A stretch of 40,650 bases of DNA from Planctomycetota bacterium (GCA_022616235.1 JAKEFC010000044.1:1-40650), one strand, 5' to 3'. Positions 25,047 through 33,177 are shown, counted from the stretch's first letter. Program-made: numbers and translations. The notes: a model not told the origin generated them from the letters alone.

Positions 25047-25142
25047 GTCGCGGGGCTCCGTATCGTTCTCGATCGCTTGCCGGGGATCACGAAAGCGTAA
25101 CTGCGAGCAGTTTCGCGGCAAAAGGGTAGCGCCACAAGCTAT

Positions 25143-25324
25143 GAGCCTGTCCAAAAAACCGCTCCGTTGGCCAATGACCTGAGGCAATTGGGGTCGAGCG
25201 AGAGGTGCGCTCACAAGGAGAACCGAAGAGTCGTATTGATGGAAAAATACGGCGATGAGGTTCGACGCCGTGGGCGCGCCTCGCAGCCGACCGAAGCCAG
25301 GAGAGGTTTTCTTGGATAGGCTCT
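25143..25324. repeat. Structured repeat element, copy 2 (182 bp)
   Basis: The outer arms GAGCCTGTCC (25143-25152) and GGATAGGCTC (25314-25323) pair over 10 bp with one G-T, and continue through AAAAAACCGCTCC/GGAGAGGTTTTCTT. Inside, GGTCG/CGACC (25192-25196 with 25288-25292) and a GTGCGCTCAC/GTGGGCGCGC stem keep pairing through G-T changes. The GTATT/AATAC centre is identical to copy 1. About 17 extra bases lie between outer arm and core. It fills the 316-bp gap between the convergently placed 5' end of moaD and the 3' end of the 25363 gene; nothing else was seen there. Confidence 0.88.
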
Positions 25325-25362
25325 TGAGGTGGGAGGGCCAGGAATGCGGTGCGGGCGCGGCT

Positions 25363-26727
25363 CTAGCGCTCGGATTCCGCTTCGCTCCTGGCCGCCGCTT
25401 GGAATTCGGCGAGCCAGTCGCGCCATTCCCGCACTTCGGCGGAGCGCGCGCTGACGGGCGCCGCGCGCCAGAAGCCTGGGGACGCGATCGTGGGCTTGAG
25501 AGAGATGCGGGCCAGGGCGCGTGCGCTCTCGACGCGCACGGAATCCTCCGGCGACTCGAGGAGGGCGACGAGCGGCGCGAGGAAGTGCGGGTGGCGGCTG
25601 TATCGGTCGAGGCTTTTCAGGATCGCGAGTTGCACACCGCGATCGCCGCTCTCCAGATTTGCGCACACGAGAGCGCGGAGCTGCGCGCGCTCGCCGGCGC
25701 TCAGCGCATAGACCTGCCGTCCGAGGAAAGATGCGAGCAGGCCGAAAGCGCGCGACCGATCCTCTTCCGGGAGGGAAGGCTCGAGGAGCGGCGTGAGCTG
25801 AGCGAGATACGCTTCGCCGTTCACCGGTCCCGCGTCGAGCCATTGCGCCAGCGCCCATTCGCGGAGCGCCGGCGAGCGAGCGAGCGACCCGATCTCTTCC
25901 TCGGGTTCCGCTTGCAACCAATCGACGACCGCAACTGCGTGCGCGCTGAGCTGAGTGCGTGACATCGCCATGATCATCTCGACGCGCTCTTCGAGGGTGC
26001 CGGAGTGGACCGCGAGCAGGCGGTAGGTCAGCGCCCACGCGAGCGCGTAGTTGCGGGTCTTGTCCCCTTGCTGGTGGAAGTAGAACCAACTGCAGCCGAA
26101 CAACGCCGTCAAGTGCGCGCTCACTTCCGCGGCGCCTTCCGCGGCCAGGATGCGGCGCGCTTGCTGGTGCAGCCACAGGTGGTAGTAGGGGCGCACCATT
26201 GCTCCCGCGGCATCGAAGAAAGAAACTTCGAGCGCGCACGCGAGCCCCTCGTTCAGCCAGTAGCAAGACTCCGAAGCGGGGAACGAAGAGATCAGGAAAT
26301 GGTGGGCAAGCTCATGGAGCACGACCGCGTTGCCGGCCGAGTCGCCGGAGAACTGCGCCTGCGGGCTGAGGTGAATGAGGCCCAGGAACGGAAAGTAGAA
26401 TCCCTCCTGCCGCACCTCGTTCGTGAAGATGTTTCGTTGCGCAAAGTCGTCTTCGGCGAGGATCACGAGCGGAGCGGGGACGGAAGCGCCGTGCTTCGCG
26501 AAGACGGTTCGGTAGCCGCTCATGGCGCGGGCGATGAAGGCCCCCGCATTCTTCACGCGCTCGGGATCGGAATCGCTGTAGATCGTGAAGTCGGGGGTCG
26601 CGAGGCGCTCGGCATAGAGGCCGCAGCCGCTCGCGACGAGGAGCAGGATCGCGCCGCAGGCGCCGGCGGCGACGGGACCGAGCGCCGCCGTCTCGCGGCG
26701 CGCCGCTTGCGATCGAAAGCGCGTCAC
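25363..26727 (-). CDS. Lipoprotein with gluzincin-type protease motif and HEAT-like repeats
   Basis: The 454-residue protein has a signal with lipobox VASGC (C35). It carries a zinc-protease motif HELAHH (138-143) followed 16 residues later by NEGLA with the likely third ligand E160, the peptidase MA/gluzincin-like arrangement. The C-terminal third (residues about 290-420) has HEAT-like helical repeats (LALVCANLE...AILKSLDRYSRHPHFLAPLVALLE). It is probably a surface or periplasmic zinc peptidase; substrate unknown. The GTG start overlaps the stop of the upstream lipoprotein gene (GTGA, 26724-26727). Confidence 0.8.
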   Translation of the reverse strand: MTRFRSQAARRETAALGPVAAGACGAILLLVASGCGLYAERLATPDFTIYSDSDPERVKNAGAFIARAMSGYRTVFAKHGASVPAPLVILAEDDFAQRNIFTNEVRQEGFYFPFLGLIHLSPQAQFSGDSAGNAVVLHELAHHFLISSFPASESCYWLNEGLACALEVSFFDAAGAMVRPYYHLWLHQQARRILAAEGAAEVSAHLTALFGCSWFYFHQQGDKTRNYALAWALTYRLLAVHSGTLEERVEMIMAMSRTQLSAHAVAVVDWLQAEPEEEIGSLARSPALREWALAQWLDAGPVNGEAYLAQLTPLLEPSLPEEDRSRAFGLLASFLGRQVYALSAGERAQLRALVCANLESGDRGVQLAILKSLDRYSRHPHFLAPLVALLESPEDSVRVESARALARISLKPTIASPGFWRAAPVSARSAEVREWRDWLAEFQAAARSEAESER

Positions 26728-27170
26728 GGCAGCACCGCGGACGCGGAGTGAAACACGATGGTCTCGGCGTGCTCGAGCCTGCCAGCCCGCGCGCTACCGT
26801 CTTCTTCCTTGCGGCGATAGAGCACCGTGGCGAGCGAGCGCGCCCCGGAATGGAATCGATAGCACAATTCATAGACCGGCGTGGCGAAGAACGGGTTTTC
26901 GACCTCGCCGCCCGCGCGCGCGAGATCCGTGCGCGCCCACTCCAGGTACTCCTCCGGCTCCAAAGGCGCGCTGACCTCGACGCTGCAGATGATGACGTCT
27001 TTTTCCGTCGCGCGGAGGTCGATCCGGAGCACGTGGCTCCGGCTCGCAATGCAGCCGGCGAGTAGGGGCGGAAGAAGGCAAAGCGCGCAGAGCATGGAGG
27101 TGCCCGCGCGCAGTCGAAGCGCGTGCCCGATTGGTTTCTTGCGGTTGGGCGGCGATGGAACTCGTCGCAT
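26724..27170 (-). CDS. Small lipoprotein of unknown function
   Basis: The 148-residue protein starts at ATG 27170. It has a positively charged N-terminus, a hydrophobic stretch and lipobox LLAGC, so it is likely membrane-anchored. The mature part (VLRIDLRATEKDVIICSVEVSAPL...) is beta-rich and not recognised. It is translationally coupled to the HELAHH lipoprotein downstream and probably works with it. It lies about 190 nt downstream of the J-domain gene on the same strand, after a strong palindrome. Confidence 0.7.
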   Translation of the reverse strand: MRRVPSPPNRKKPIGHALRLRAGTSMLCALCLLPPLLAGCIASRSHVLRIDLRATEKDVIICSVEVSAPLEPEEYLEWARTDLARAGGEVENPFFATPVYELCYRFHSGARSLATVLYRRKEEDGSARAGRLEHAETIVFHSASAVLP

Positions 27171-27332
27171 CGAAGTGCTCCCGCTCCCGGTGCGTAGCGC
27201 TCCTCGGATGTCGAGAAACGATCCGCGATCGCGATGGTAGCGCGCGAGGTCGGATTCGGCGCCCCTCGGGGCAGCGAAGAACTCCGGCATTTCGGGCACG
27301 ATTGGTGCCTGTCCGGCATGCACTGGAAGCTC

Positions 27333-27358
27333 GCCGCGGCAGCGCGCGCTGCCGCGGC
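27333..27358. terminator. Perfect 26-bp palindrome after the J-domain gene
   Basis: GCCGCGGCAGCGC is followed directly by its exact reverse complement. It begins 6 nt past the minus-strand J-domain stop (27364) and would fold as 11 bp with a GCGC loop. It is probably the terminator of the queA/J-domain unit, without a T-tract. Confidence 0.5.
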
Positions 27359-27363
27359 GCCGG

Positions 27364-28053
27364 CTACTTGCGCATCTTCGCGAGCAACCGCTCGTAGGCC
27401 TCCACCAGCTCTTGCAAGCGCCGGCTCGCTTCCGCGAGCAGCTCGGGGCTCTCGCCCTCCAGCTTGTCGGGGTGCCAGCGCCGCACCAAGTCGTGGAACG
27501 CCCGGCGCAGGTCATCCTCTTTCGCACCGGGCTCGAGCCCCAAGATCCGATAAGGATGCAGAATGGCCCCCGTTTCGGGCCGAGCCGCGCCCGTTGCGCC
27601 GGCGGCGCCGGAATTGCCGGCGGCACCAGCGCCGCCGGCCGCCGCCGCCGCCCTCGGCGCATCGCCTTCATCTCTTCCGCGCTTCGTGAACCAGCCGTAG
27701 ATCCGGCGAAGGAGCGCGCCGAGCGATCCGCGCGAATAGCGCGAGTCTCCGTCTCGCTCGAAGAACGCACGCCGGCTCGCGCCGTGGCGTTCGTGCCACT
27801 CGGCGATGCGCAGGAAGTCCTCCGGCGTGAGCGCCGCGCTCCAACAGAAGAGATACTCGACGGCCGCGATCTCTTTCTCCGGCGAAGCGTAGAAGCGTCC
27901 GCGCGGCGTGCTCTCGATCTTGGACTCGGCGAGGCACTGCGGGCAGCGGTAGAGGCGATAGGGGCCTCCCTGCCGGAGGTCGCGCCCGCGAATCAAGGAG
28001 TCGCGCAGCACCAGCCGTTTCTCGATCGACGCGCCGCAGGACCAGCACTTCAT
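27364..28053 (-). CDS. Zinc-ribbon J-domain (DnaJ-like) protein
   Basis: The 229-residue protein has an N-terminal CxxC...CxxC zinc ribbon (C3, C6, C37, C40). A helical middle follows (residues about 60-110), then an Ala/Gly-rich linker (about 135-160). The C-terminal J-domain has the essential HPD (RRWHPDKLEGES). Such co-chaperones stimulate the ATPase of a DnaK partner; the ribbon and linker suggest a specialised client. Its ATG overlaps the queA stop (28050-28053), so it is cotranscribed with queA. Confidence 0.85.
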   Translation of the reverse strand: MKCWSCGASIEKRLVLRDSLIRGRDLRQGGPYRLYRCPQCLAESKIESTPRGRFYASPEKEIAAVEYLFCWSAALTPEDFLRIAEWHERHGASRRAFFERDGDSRYSRGSLGALLRRIYGWFTKRGRDEGDAPRAAAAAGGAGAAGNSGAAGATGAARPETGAILHPYRILGLEPGAKEDDLRRAFHDLVRRWHPDKLEGESPELLAEASRRLQELVEAYERLLAKMRK

Positions 28054-29090
28054 CGCGCTCTCGCCTCTGGAAGGATCACCATCGCGTCGCCGTACGAGTA
28101 GAAGCGAAATCCGCGCTCGATCGCCGCGCGGTAGGCGGCGAGGACCCGTTCGCGGCCGTGAAATTCGGAGACGAGGACGAGGAGGGAAGAGCGCGGGAGG
28201 TGGAAATTCGTGATCAGCCCGTCCGCGTGTCGAAAGCGGTACCCCGGCAGGATCGTGACGGAAGTCTCTCCCGCGAGGTCGGGGCCTTCCGCGAGCGCAT
28301 CCAGCGTCTCGAGCAGGCGGAGAGAGGTGGTGCCCACGCAGACGAGGCGGCGCCGCTCACGCTCCGCCCGCGCGAGCGCGCTCCGCGAGCTGGCGCACAC
28401 CTCGAACAACTCGGGCTCTACCCGGTGCTCCTCTACCTGCTCGGACGCGAGCGGCCGGAAGGTGCCGGGGCCGACGTGGAGCGTGACGGGCACGACCGGA
28501 ATGCCCCGCGAGGCGAGCGCGGCGAAGATCTCTTCCGTGAAGTGCAGCCCCGCCGTCGGCGCGGCCACCGCGCCCGGGCGGCGTGCGTAGACGGTCTGGT
28601 AGCGATCGCGATCGAGCGTGCGCAAGCGTTCATCCGCGGGGGCACGGTCGATGTAGGGAGGCAGCGGCACCTCCCCCGCGCGCTCGATAAGTGTGGCGTC
28701 GGAAAGCTCGACCAGCCAGAAGGAGCCCGCGCGCTCGAGCACCCGAATCGAATCGCCGCCCACGGCCAGTTCTTCTCTCGCGCGGAGCCGCTCGTGCGGG
28801 TGCAGCCACGCGCGCCACACGGCCGCGCTCTCGGGGCGCAAGAGGAAGACTTCCACGGCGCCTCCGCTTCGCCGCCGGCTGCGGACCCGGGCAGGGATCA
28901 CCCGCGTGTCGTTGACGACGAGGCACTCGTCTCCTCGCAGCCGACCCGGAAGCTCGGCGAACGCTCCTTCCTCGATCGCGTCGTGTCCCCGCGTCAGGTA
29001 GAGCGCGCGCGAGCGGTCCCGCTTCGGGGCCGGCTCCTGCGCGATGAGCGATCGGGGCAGCGGATAGTCGTAGAAAGCGGCGGCGGTCAT
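28050..29090 (-). CDS. queA: S-adenosylmethionine:tRNA ribosyltransferase-isomerase
   Basis: QueA makes epoxyqueuosine by transferring and isomerising the ribosyl part of SAM onto preQ1 in tRNA. The 346-residue protein shows the family's N-terminal YDYPLPRSLIAQEPAP and NDTRVIPARV. Also present are VYARRPGAVAAPTAGLHFT, PVTLHVGPGTFRPL, HRVEPE, TTSLRLLE, and LITNFHLPRSSLLVLVSEF. ATG at 29090; it is coupled downstream to the J-domain gene. Confidence 0.97.
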   Translation of the reverse strand: MTAAAFYDYPLPRSLIAQEPAPKRDRSRALYLTRGHDAIEEGAFAELPGRLRGDECLVVNDTRVIPARVRSRRRSGGAVEVFLLRPESAAVWRAWLHPHERLRAREELAVGGDSIRVLERAGSFWLVELSDATLIERAGEVPLPPYIDRAPADERLRTLDRDRYQTVYARRPGAVAAPTAGLHFTEEIFAALASRGIPVVPVTLHVGPGTFRPLASEQVEEHRVEPELFEVCASSRSALARAERERRRLVCVGTTSLRLLETLDALAEGPDLAGETSVTILPGYRFRHADGLITNFHLPRSSLLVLVSEFHGRERVLAAYRAAIERGFRFYSYGDAMVILPEARAR

Positions 29091-29168
29091 CGAGGCCGCA
29101 TTCTCTACAGGGCACCGGGGGAGGAATAGGGCCGGATGGGAGCGAATCGCGAGAAAACTCGAAGGCGA

Positions 29169-29197
29169 GGGCTTGGCCAGCGACGGCCGGAAGGCCC
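29169..29197 (-). terminator. Imperfect hairpin downstream of the FlaG-like gene
   Basis: GGGCTTGGCC (29169-29178) can pair with GGCC and AAGGCCC (29185-29197) with a small bulge, in the gap between the FlaG-like stop (29234) and the queA start (29090). It is weak evidence for a terminator. Confidence 0.3.
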
Positions 29198-29233
29198 TAG
29201 CTCGAAGTGGGACTCGTCACGTCGCGCGCGCCG

Positions 29234-29695
29234 CTAGGCGAGCACGTCCAAGTAGCGCCCGACGTGCTCGTGATAGCGGATCGCCAGCTCTACGAACGAT
29301 TCGGGAGGGATCTCGCGCAGCACTTCATCGGTGAGGCGGTCGACGAGCAGGCGCTGGAAGCGGAAGCGAAGCTCGGGATAAAGCTCGTAGGTGACGGCGA
29401 CGCTCCTCGGCGTCAACGCGAACGCGATCTCCTTCTCGATCCGGGAGCGTGTGTCCGCCAGGATGCCGGCGCGCTCGCCGAGCAAGCGAGCGTTCGCTTC
29501 ATCTTCGGAGTAGCGGCTCGCGAGCCCCGAGGCCGACGCCTCCGGCTCTTCGACTTGCTGCGGGAGCATTTCGAGCGGGCGCTGCCTGCCGGGGGCGCGT
29601 TCGTGTTGGAGGTCGCGCGCGGAAGGGGCAGCGAGCAGAGCCCCAATTTGGCCGGCGGATGCGGCGTTTCCAGTGAGCGGTGCGAGAGGCTGCAT
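29234..29695 (-). CDS. FlaG-like protein
   Basis: The C-terminal 45 residues (FQRLLVDRLTDEVLREIPPESFVELA) match the FlaG pattern V-D-x-x-T-x-E-V-x-R-x-I-P-P-E. The N-terminal part is disordered-looking (Pro, Ala, Gln, Glu). I chose ATG at 29695 (153 residues) because GAGGAGG lies 9 nt upstream (29704-29710); ATG at 29749 has no such site. FlaG proteins influence flagellar filament length, but no flagellin or other flagellar gene is adjacent, so the role is uncertain. Confidence 0.65.
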   Translation of the reverse strand: MQPLAPLTGNAASAGQIGALLAAPSARDLQHERAPGRQRPLEMLPQQVEEPEASASGLASRYSEDEANARLLGERAGILADTRSRIEKEIAFALTPRSVAVTYELYPELRFRFQRLLVDRLTDEVLREIPPESFVELAIRYHEHVGRYLDVLA

Positions 29696-29873
29696 GATAA
29701 GAGCCTCCTCCTCGATGGGTACACCGGGAGAGGTATTCAAGCGTAGCATCGGTAACGCGATTCGCCCAACGCGCTGGGGTCGGGGAGACGCGTGAAGGGT
29801 TGGAGCGAGCGTAAGAGGCGGCGCCCGAGCGGATTACAGCGGCGACGTGGCGTGTCAGGAGCCCCCGGAATTA

Positions 29874-29920
29874 CGCGAGGCCCAGAACTAGCGCGTTCCG
29901 CGCTTCTTCTGGACCTCGCG
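29874..29920 (-). terminator. Long hairpin, 22-bp stem with 3-nt loop
   Basis: CGCGAGGCCCAGAACTAGCGCG and the segment ending CTGGACCTCGCG are near-perfect complements: 19 of 22 pairs, plus a G-T on the minus strand. It lies 44 nt past the NYN-gene stop (29964) on that strand. It is probably a transcription terminator or RNA-processing hairpin; no T-tract follows. Confidence 0.5.
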
Positions 29921-29963
29921 CGACAACAAGCGCGGTCACGGGACGCCGCGCCGACTTCTTGGC

Positions 29964-30821
29964 CTAGAGCGAGAAGTCCTCGTCGTCCAAGAATTCCTGC
30001 ACCGGAGCGCGCGGCGTGCGCGCGCTCCGCGGACTTCGCGGCGGCAGTGCGCCCCGCTCCTCGGCCGCCTCCGGCGGGGGTCCACCCTCGTGCGCTGGCG
30101 GGGGAGTGAATTGACCCGATGGCAGCAGCACGCGCTCGTTCAGGCGGTGGTAGTAGTTGCAGGAGCGAATCAACTCCAGCGCGGTGGTCTCCGGGAAGGA
30201 GGCGACCTCCACCCGGATCCCTTTCGAATGCAGGTAATGCACCAAGGTGACGAAATCGCCGTCGCCGGTGACAAGGACGACCGCGTCGACCTTGTCGGCC
30301 ATGGAGATCGCATCCAGGGCCATGCCGAGGTCCCAATCCCCCTTCTGCGAGCCGTCGGAGCGTTCGATCAGGATCTTCTTGCGTACCTCGAAGCCGTTGC
30401 GGCGGAGGACTTCGACGAACTTCTCCTGCTCCATCCCCGGCCGCTCGACGATGTACGCGATCGCGCGGACGAGGTTGCGGCCGCGGTTCAGGGTCACGAG
30501 CAAACGCGAAAACTCCAGTTTGGAGTTGTAGAGGTTGCGCGCCGCGTAATACATGTTCTGCACGTCGACGAGCACGGCGACGCGTTGGTAGGAGGGTAGG
30601 TCGTAGCCATCCTCCGTCGTGTGCGTGCCTGCGAAGGGCCCGCCAAAGCGCGGCTCGCCATCCCCGCCGCGCCGCATCTCGATCTCGTGGCGCCGGCGCG
30701 TGTTTTCGATCTTGGTCTCCAGCTCGCGCACTCGCGCGACCAGCTCATCCTGAGACAATTCGCGAAGCTCCGTGTCGCGTGCCTCATCTCCCTGTTGCGG
30801 ACTCTGCGAATGAAAATTCAT
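29964..30821 (-). CDS. NYN-domain (LabA-like) RNase-family protein
   Basis: The 285-residue protein has an N-terminal coiled coil (QDELVARVRELETKIENTRRRHEIE). A PIN-like NYN domain follows, with acidic residues in VAVLVDVQNMYYAAR, KGDWDLGMALDA and LVTGDGDFVTLVHYLHSKGIRV. A proline- and acid-rich tail ends DDEDFSL. NYN domains are generally metal-dependent RNases in RNA turnover; the LabA/DUF88 branch is poorly characterised. ATG at 30821 follows GGAGGGG and overlaps the stop of the upstream unknown gene (ATGA), so the two are coupled. Confidence 0.9.
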   Translation of the reverse strand: MNFHSQSPQQGDEARDTELRELSQDELVARVRELETKIENTRRRHEIEMRRGGDGEPRFGGPFAGTHTTEDGYDLPSYQRVAVLVDVQNMYYAARNLYNSKLEFSRLLVTLNRGRNLVRAIAYIVERPGMEQEKFVEVLRRNGFEVRKKILIERSDGSQKGDWDLGMALDAISMADKVDAVVLVTGDGDFVTLVHYLHSKGIRVEVASFPETTALELIRSCNYYHRLNERVLLPSGQFTPPPAHEGGPPPEAAEERGALPPRSPRSARTPRAPVQEFLDDEDFSL

Positions 30822-31741
30822 GACCCCTCCGTTGGTAGGTAAACGAGTTCTCCGTTGAGTAGTGTGCGCCGCAGGCGATTTCGCAGGCTGAAGAGCCGCG
30901 CCGCGGCACATGTCGACTCGGGATCGATCTCCATCGTATTCAACACGATCGTTGCAACTCCTCGCGGGTCGACGAAGTACTGCGCGTCGAGTCCGCCTCG
31001 CTCCAACGCCGGATACTTCTCGCGCAGCGCGTGCATCTTGTCGTTCTCCGGATGGAAACAGGGAGCAACCAATCCATTCTCGCGCCAACCAAGCCGCGTG
31101 TACACGTCGATCGGCGCGAACCAATAGGGCGCATCATCGGCCAGTCCGGCCGGCGTGCGGTGGCGGGCGGGAATCGCGAGGCGAACACGACCGCCTGGGG
31201 TTGCGTTCGCCGGCGCACCACGCTCCCGGCGCGATGCCTCGAATTGAAGCGTGACGAAGTTGACCGCCCTTTTCCCGCGCAACAAACGCCTAATGAAGAT
31301 CTCGCAGGAAAAGCGCGCCTCGCGCGCGAGGGCACGGCAGAGGTCGGCGACCAGGCGGCGCGAACGCGCGGAGCCCTCCGCGATTCCTACATCCGTGAAC
31401 AGGGCCAACAGGCCGAGCACATCCTGCAGCGGATCGTCGATCCTGCGGCAGCTCCAGTCCGCGCCTCGAGCCAGAATTCGGTGCAGTTCTTGCGCCCATT
31501 CCGCGAACTCGGGAAACGGTATTCGACCATCGACGAACAGTACCATTTGCTCGAGAACTCGCTCCACTGTGAGGTCGATGACGTTGAATCCCTCGGCGCC
31601 TAGACGAACCCCCAGAATGGGATCGATGGCCGCCAATTCCGCTGCGCGTCCCCCGATCCTCGGGAAATCCCCGGCGGAGACTGCGCGGGAGGCATGCCGC
31701 TCGAGAGCTGGAGTGACATTGTCGCGTGCCGAGAATGACAA
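30818..31741 (-). CDS. Unknown protein coupled to the NYN gene
   Basis: Its stop overlaps the NYN start (30818-30821), which suggests cotranslation. The frame is open to 32023, but the first 90 or so residues upstream look non-coding. A TTG at 31741 with GGGAAGGG about 10 nt upstream gives 307 residues. The sequence looks protein-like (ERVLEQMVLFVDGRIPFPEFAEWAQELH, then WFAPIDVYTRLGWRENGLVAPCFHPENDKMH), with a helical first half and a mixed second half. I recognise no family. It is less GC-rich than its neighbours. The start is uncertain. Confidence 0.55.
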   Translation of the reverse strand: MSFSARDNVTPALERHASRAVSAGDFPRIGGRAAELAAIDPILGVRLGAEGFNVIDLTVERVLEQMVLFVDGRIPFPEFAEWAQELHRILARGADWSCRRIDDPLQDVLGLLALFTDVGIAEGSARSRRLVADLCRALAREARFSCEIFIRRLLRGKRAVNFVTLQFEASRRERGAPANATPGGRVRLAIPARHRTPAGLADDAPYWFAPIDVYTRLGWRENGLVAPCFHPENDKMHALREKYPALERGGLDAQYFVDPRGVATIVLNTMEIDPESTCAAARLFSLRNRLRRTLLNGELVYLPTEGS

Positions 31742-32349
31742 GGCAGCAAGGCCCTTCCCGAGTCTGTGCGCCGTACGGAGGTTTTGAGAACGGCGGTTGG
31801 AACGCGCCGGCACGGAAGGCAGTACAAGACCCCGGCATCGCGCTCTGCCCGTAGTTGCGATGGGGCGGAACGTTTGCACTGCGGGAGGTACTATGTTGAC
31901 TGATTCCGTGCGCTCGAATACGAACGTGCCGCCCCCCACGAGCAGCGGTCTGGATTCTAGTCGCCGCAACAAAGAAATACAGTGCTTTCCAAAGTGCAGT
32001 TTCCGGCGCCAACTCGACGCCATTGGAAGTCTCCTCCAGGATTAGCCTTGTCTAACGGCCTCCAAAGTCGATGCCACGAAACGCTTGCGTGGGCTCCGAG
32101 ATGGAGCCGCGTTTTTCACAACGACAAACCGCGGCAACGGGCTCCCTGCATCTCGATGGGCTCCTCGAATCGGAGCGGAGATCGCTCGCCACTCCGCATC
32201 CTGCAAGAACCTGTCCGTATCCCCGCATCCGGCGCCAATCGGTCGCTGCGCCGAGGTCCGCCACAGGCGTTTGGGTCGCTCGCCTTGCCTGTCGCGAACG
32301 CGGGGAGATCGACCAGCCGGCGGAGCGAAGGCGGGAAGGCGGGAGCGGC
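31742..32349. other. Intergenic region, 608 bp, no supported gene
   Basis: It lies between divergent genes (unknown gene at 30818 and the glycosylase at 32350). Some may be the true 5' part of the minus-strand gene if its start is upstream. Several short overlapping frames exist on both strands, but none has protein-like content. No repeat, tRNA or clear promoter was seen. Confidence 0.5.
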
Positions 32350-33177
32350 GTGAACAGCCAGTGTCCAGTTGCCCGCGACGCCGGCGCGCTGGTCCGCCTG
32401 CTCCACGCGAGCTACGGGCCGCAGGGTTGGTGGCCACTCCTCCCACCGGGCGGAGGCGAGCCCGTCTACGCTGCCGGGAGGTGGCGTGAGCCGCGCACGG
32501 CGGAGGAGATCTTCGAGATCGCCGTTGGGGCAGTGCTCGCGCAACGTGTTGCGTGGCGCAACGTGGTACCCGCGCTCCTCCGGCTCGCCGCAGCCGGTGC
32601 CCTCTCGCCGGCCGCCTTGTGCTCGATCTCGACCGAGGAACTGCATGCCGCGATTCGCTCGACCGGCACCTATCGCCGCAAGGCGGAGACCCTGCGTGCG
32701 CTTGCGGACTGGTTCCGGCGCGAGGGGCAGGATGCGCGTACCGGCGCGCGGGCAGCGGCGAACCTCGGCGGCCTCTCGAGCATTCGGGGGATGGGGCCGG
32801 AGACGGTCGATTCGATCGCCCTCTATGGCTATGGCGTGCCGCGCTTCATCGCCGATGCATACGCCCGCCGCATCCTCGCGCGAGTCGGCGCGATTCCGGC
32901 GGAAGGCGACTACGACAGCGTGCAGAAAGCGATAGCTCCCGGCTTTCCCGAGAGTCGCGAGCTTTGCGACGAGGGACACGCGCTCTTCGTCGCGCTCGGG
33001 AAACGCCATTGCCGCCCGCGCCCGCTCTGCGGCGGCTGTCCTCTGGCCGGCGAGTGCGCCTACGCGCGCGCCTCGCAGCCGAGCGAAGCCAAGCGAGGTC
33101 CTGAAATTGGCTCTATCCGCCCGGTGCGGCGCCGCCGCCGCCTTCCGGCGCGCCGCGCCCGAGGACCGAATCGATGA
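32350..33177 (+). CDS. Endonuclease III-like DNA glycosylase (MagIII-like)
   Basis: The 275-residue base-excision-repair protein has a helix-hairpin-helix SSIRGMGPETVDSIALYGYG, the catalytic Asp in FIADAYARR, and a C-terminal 4Fe-4S loop C-x6-C-x2-C-x5-C (CRPRPLCGGCPLAGEC). Where endonuclease III has the catalytic Lys of GVGRKTA, this protein has Glu (GMGPETV), as in MagIII-type 3-methyladenine glycosylases. It may therefore be a monofunctional alkylation-repair enzyme rather than an AP lyase. GTG start behind GGAAGGCGGGAG. The last 37 or so residues come from a repeat-element fragment and sequence beyond, and run 65 nt into the convergent gene. Confidence 0.85.
   Translation: MNSQCPVARDAGALVRLLHASYGPQGWWPLLPPGGGEPVYAAGRWREPRTAEEIFEIAVGAVLAQRVAWRNVVPALLRLAAAGALSPAALCSISTEELHAAIRSTGTYRRKAETLRALADWFRREGQDARTGARAAANLGGLSSIRGMGPETVDSIALYGYGVPRFIADAYARRILARVGAIPAEGDYDSVQKAIAPGFPESRELCDEGHALFVALGKRHCRPRPLCGGCPLAGECAYARASQPSEAKRGPEIGSIRPVRRRRRLPARRARGPNR
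33063..33115 (+). repeat. Structured repeat element, right-half fragment
   Basis: CGCGCGCGCCTCGCAGCCGA, then GCGAAGCC and GGCTCT, closely follow the right half of copy 1 (15810-15862), with changes near the outer arm (AAATTGGCTCT in place of TTGATAGGCTCT). No left half is visible. It lies in frame within the end of the glycosylase gene and appears to have removed its normal stop. Confidence 0.7.

Noticed and set aside
25047-25214. Upstream extension of moaD to 25214
   Set aside because: The extra residues run through repeat element copy 2 and are unlike MoaD; the GTG at 25046 fits the family N-terminus.
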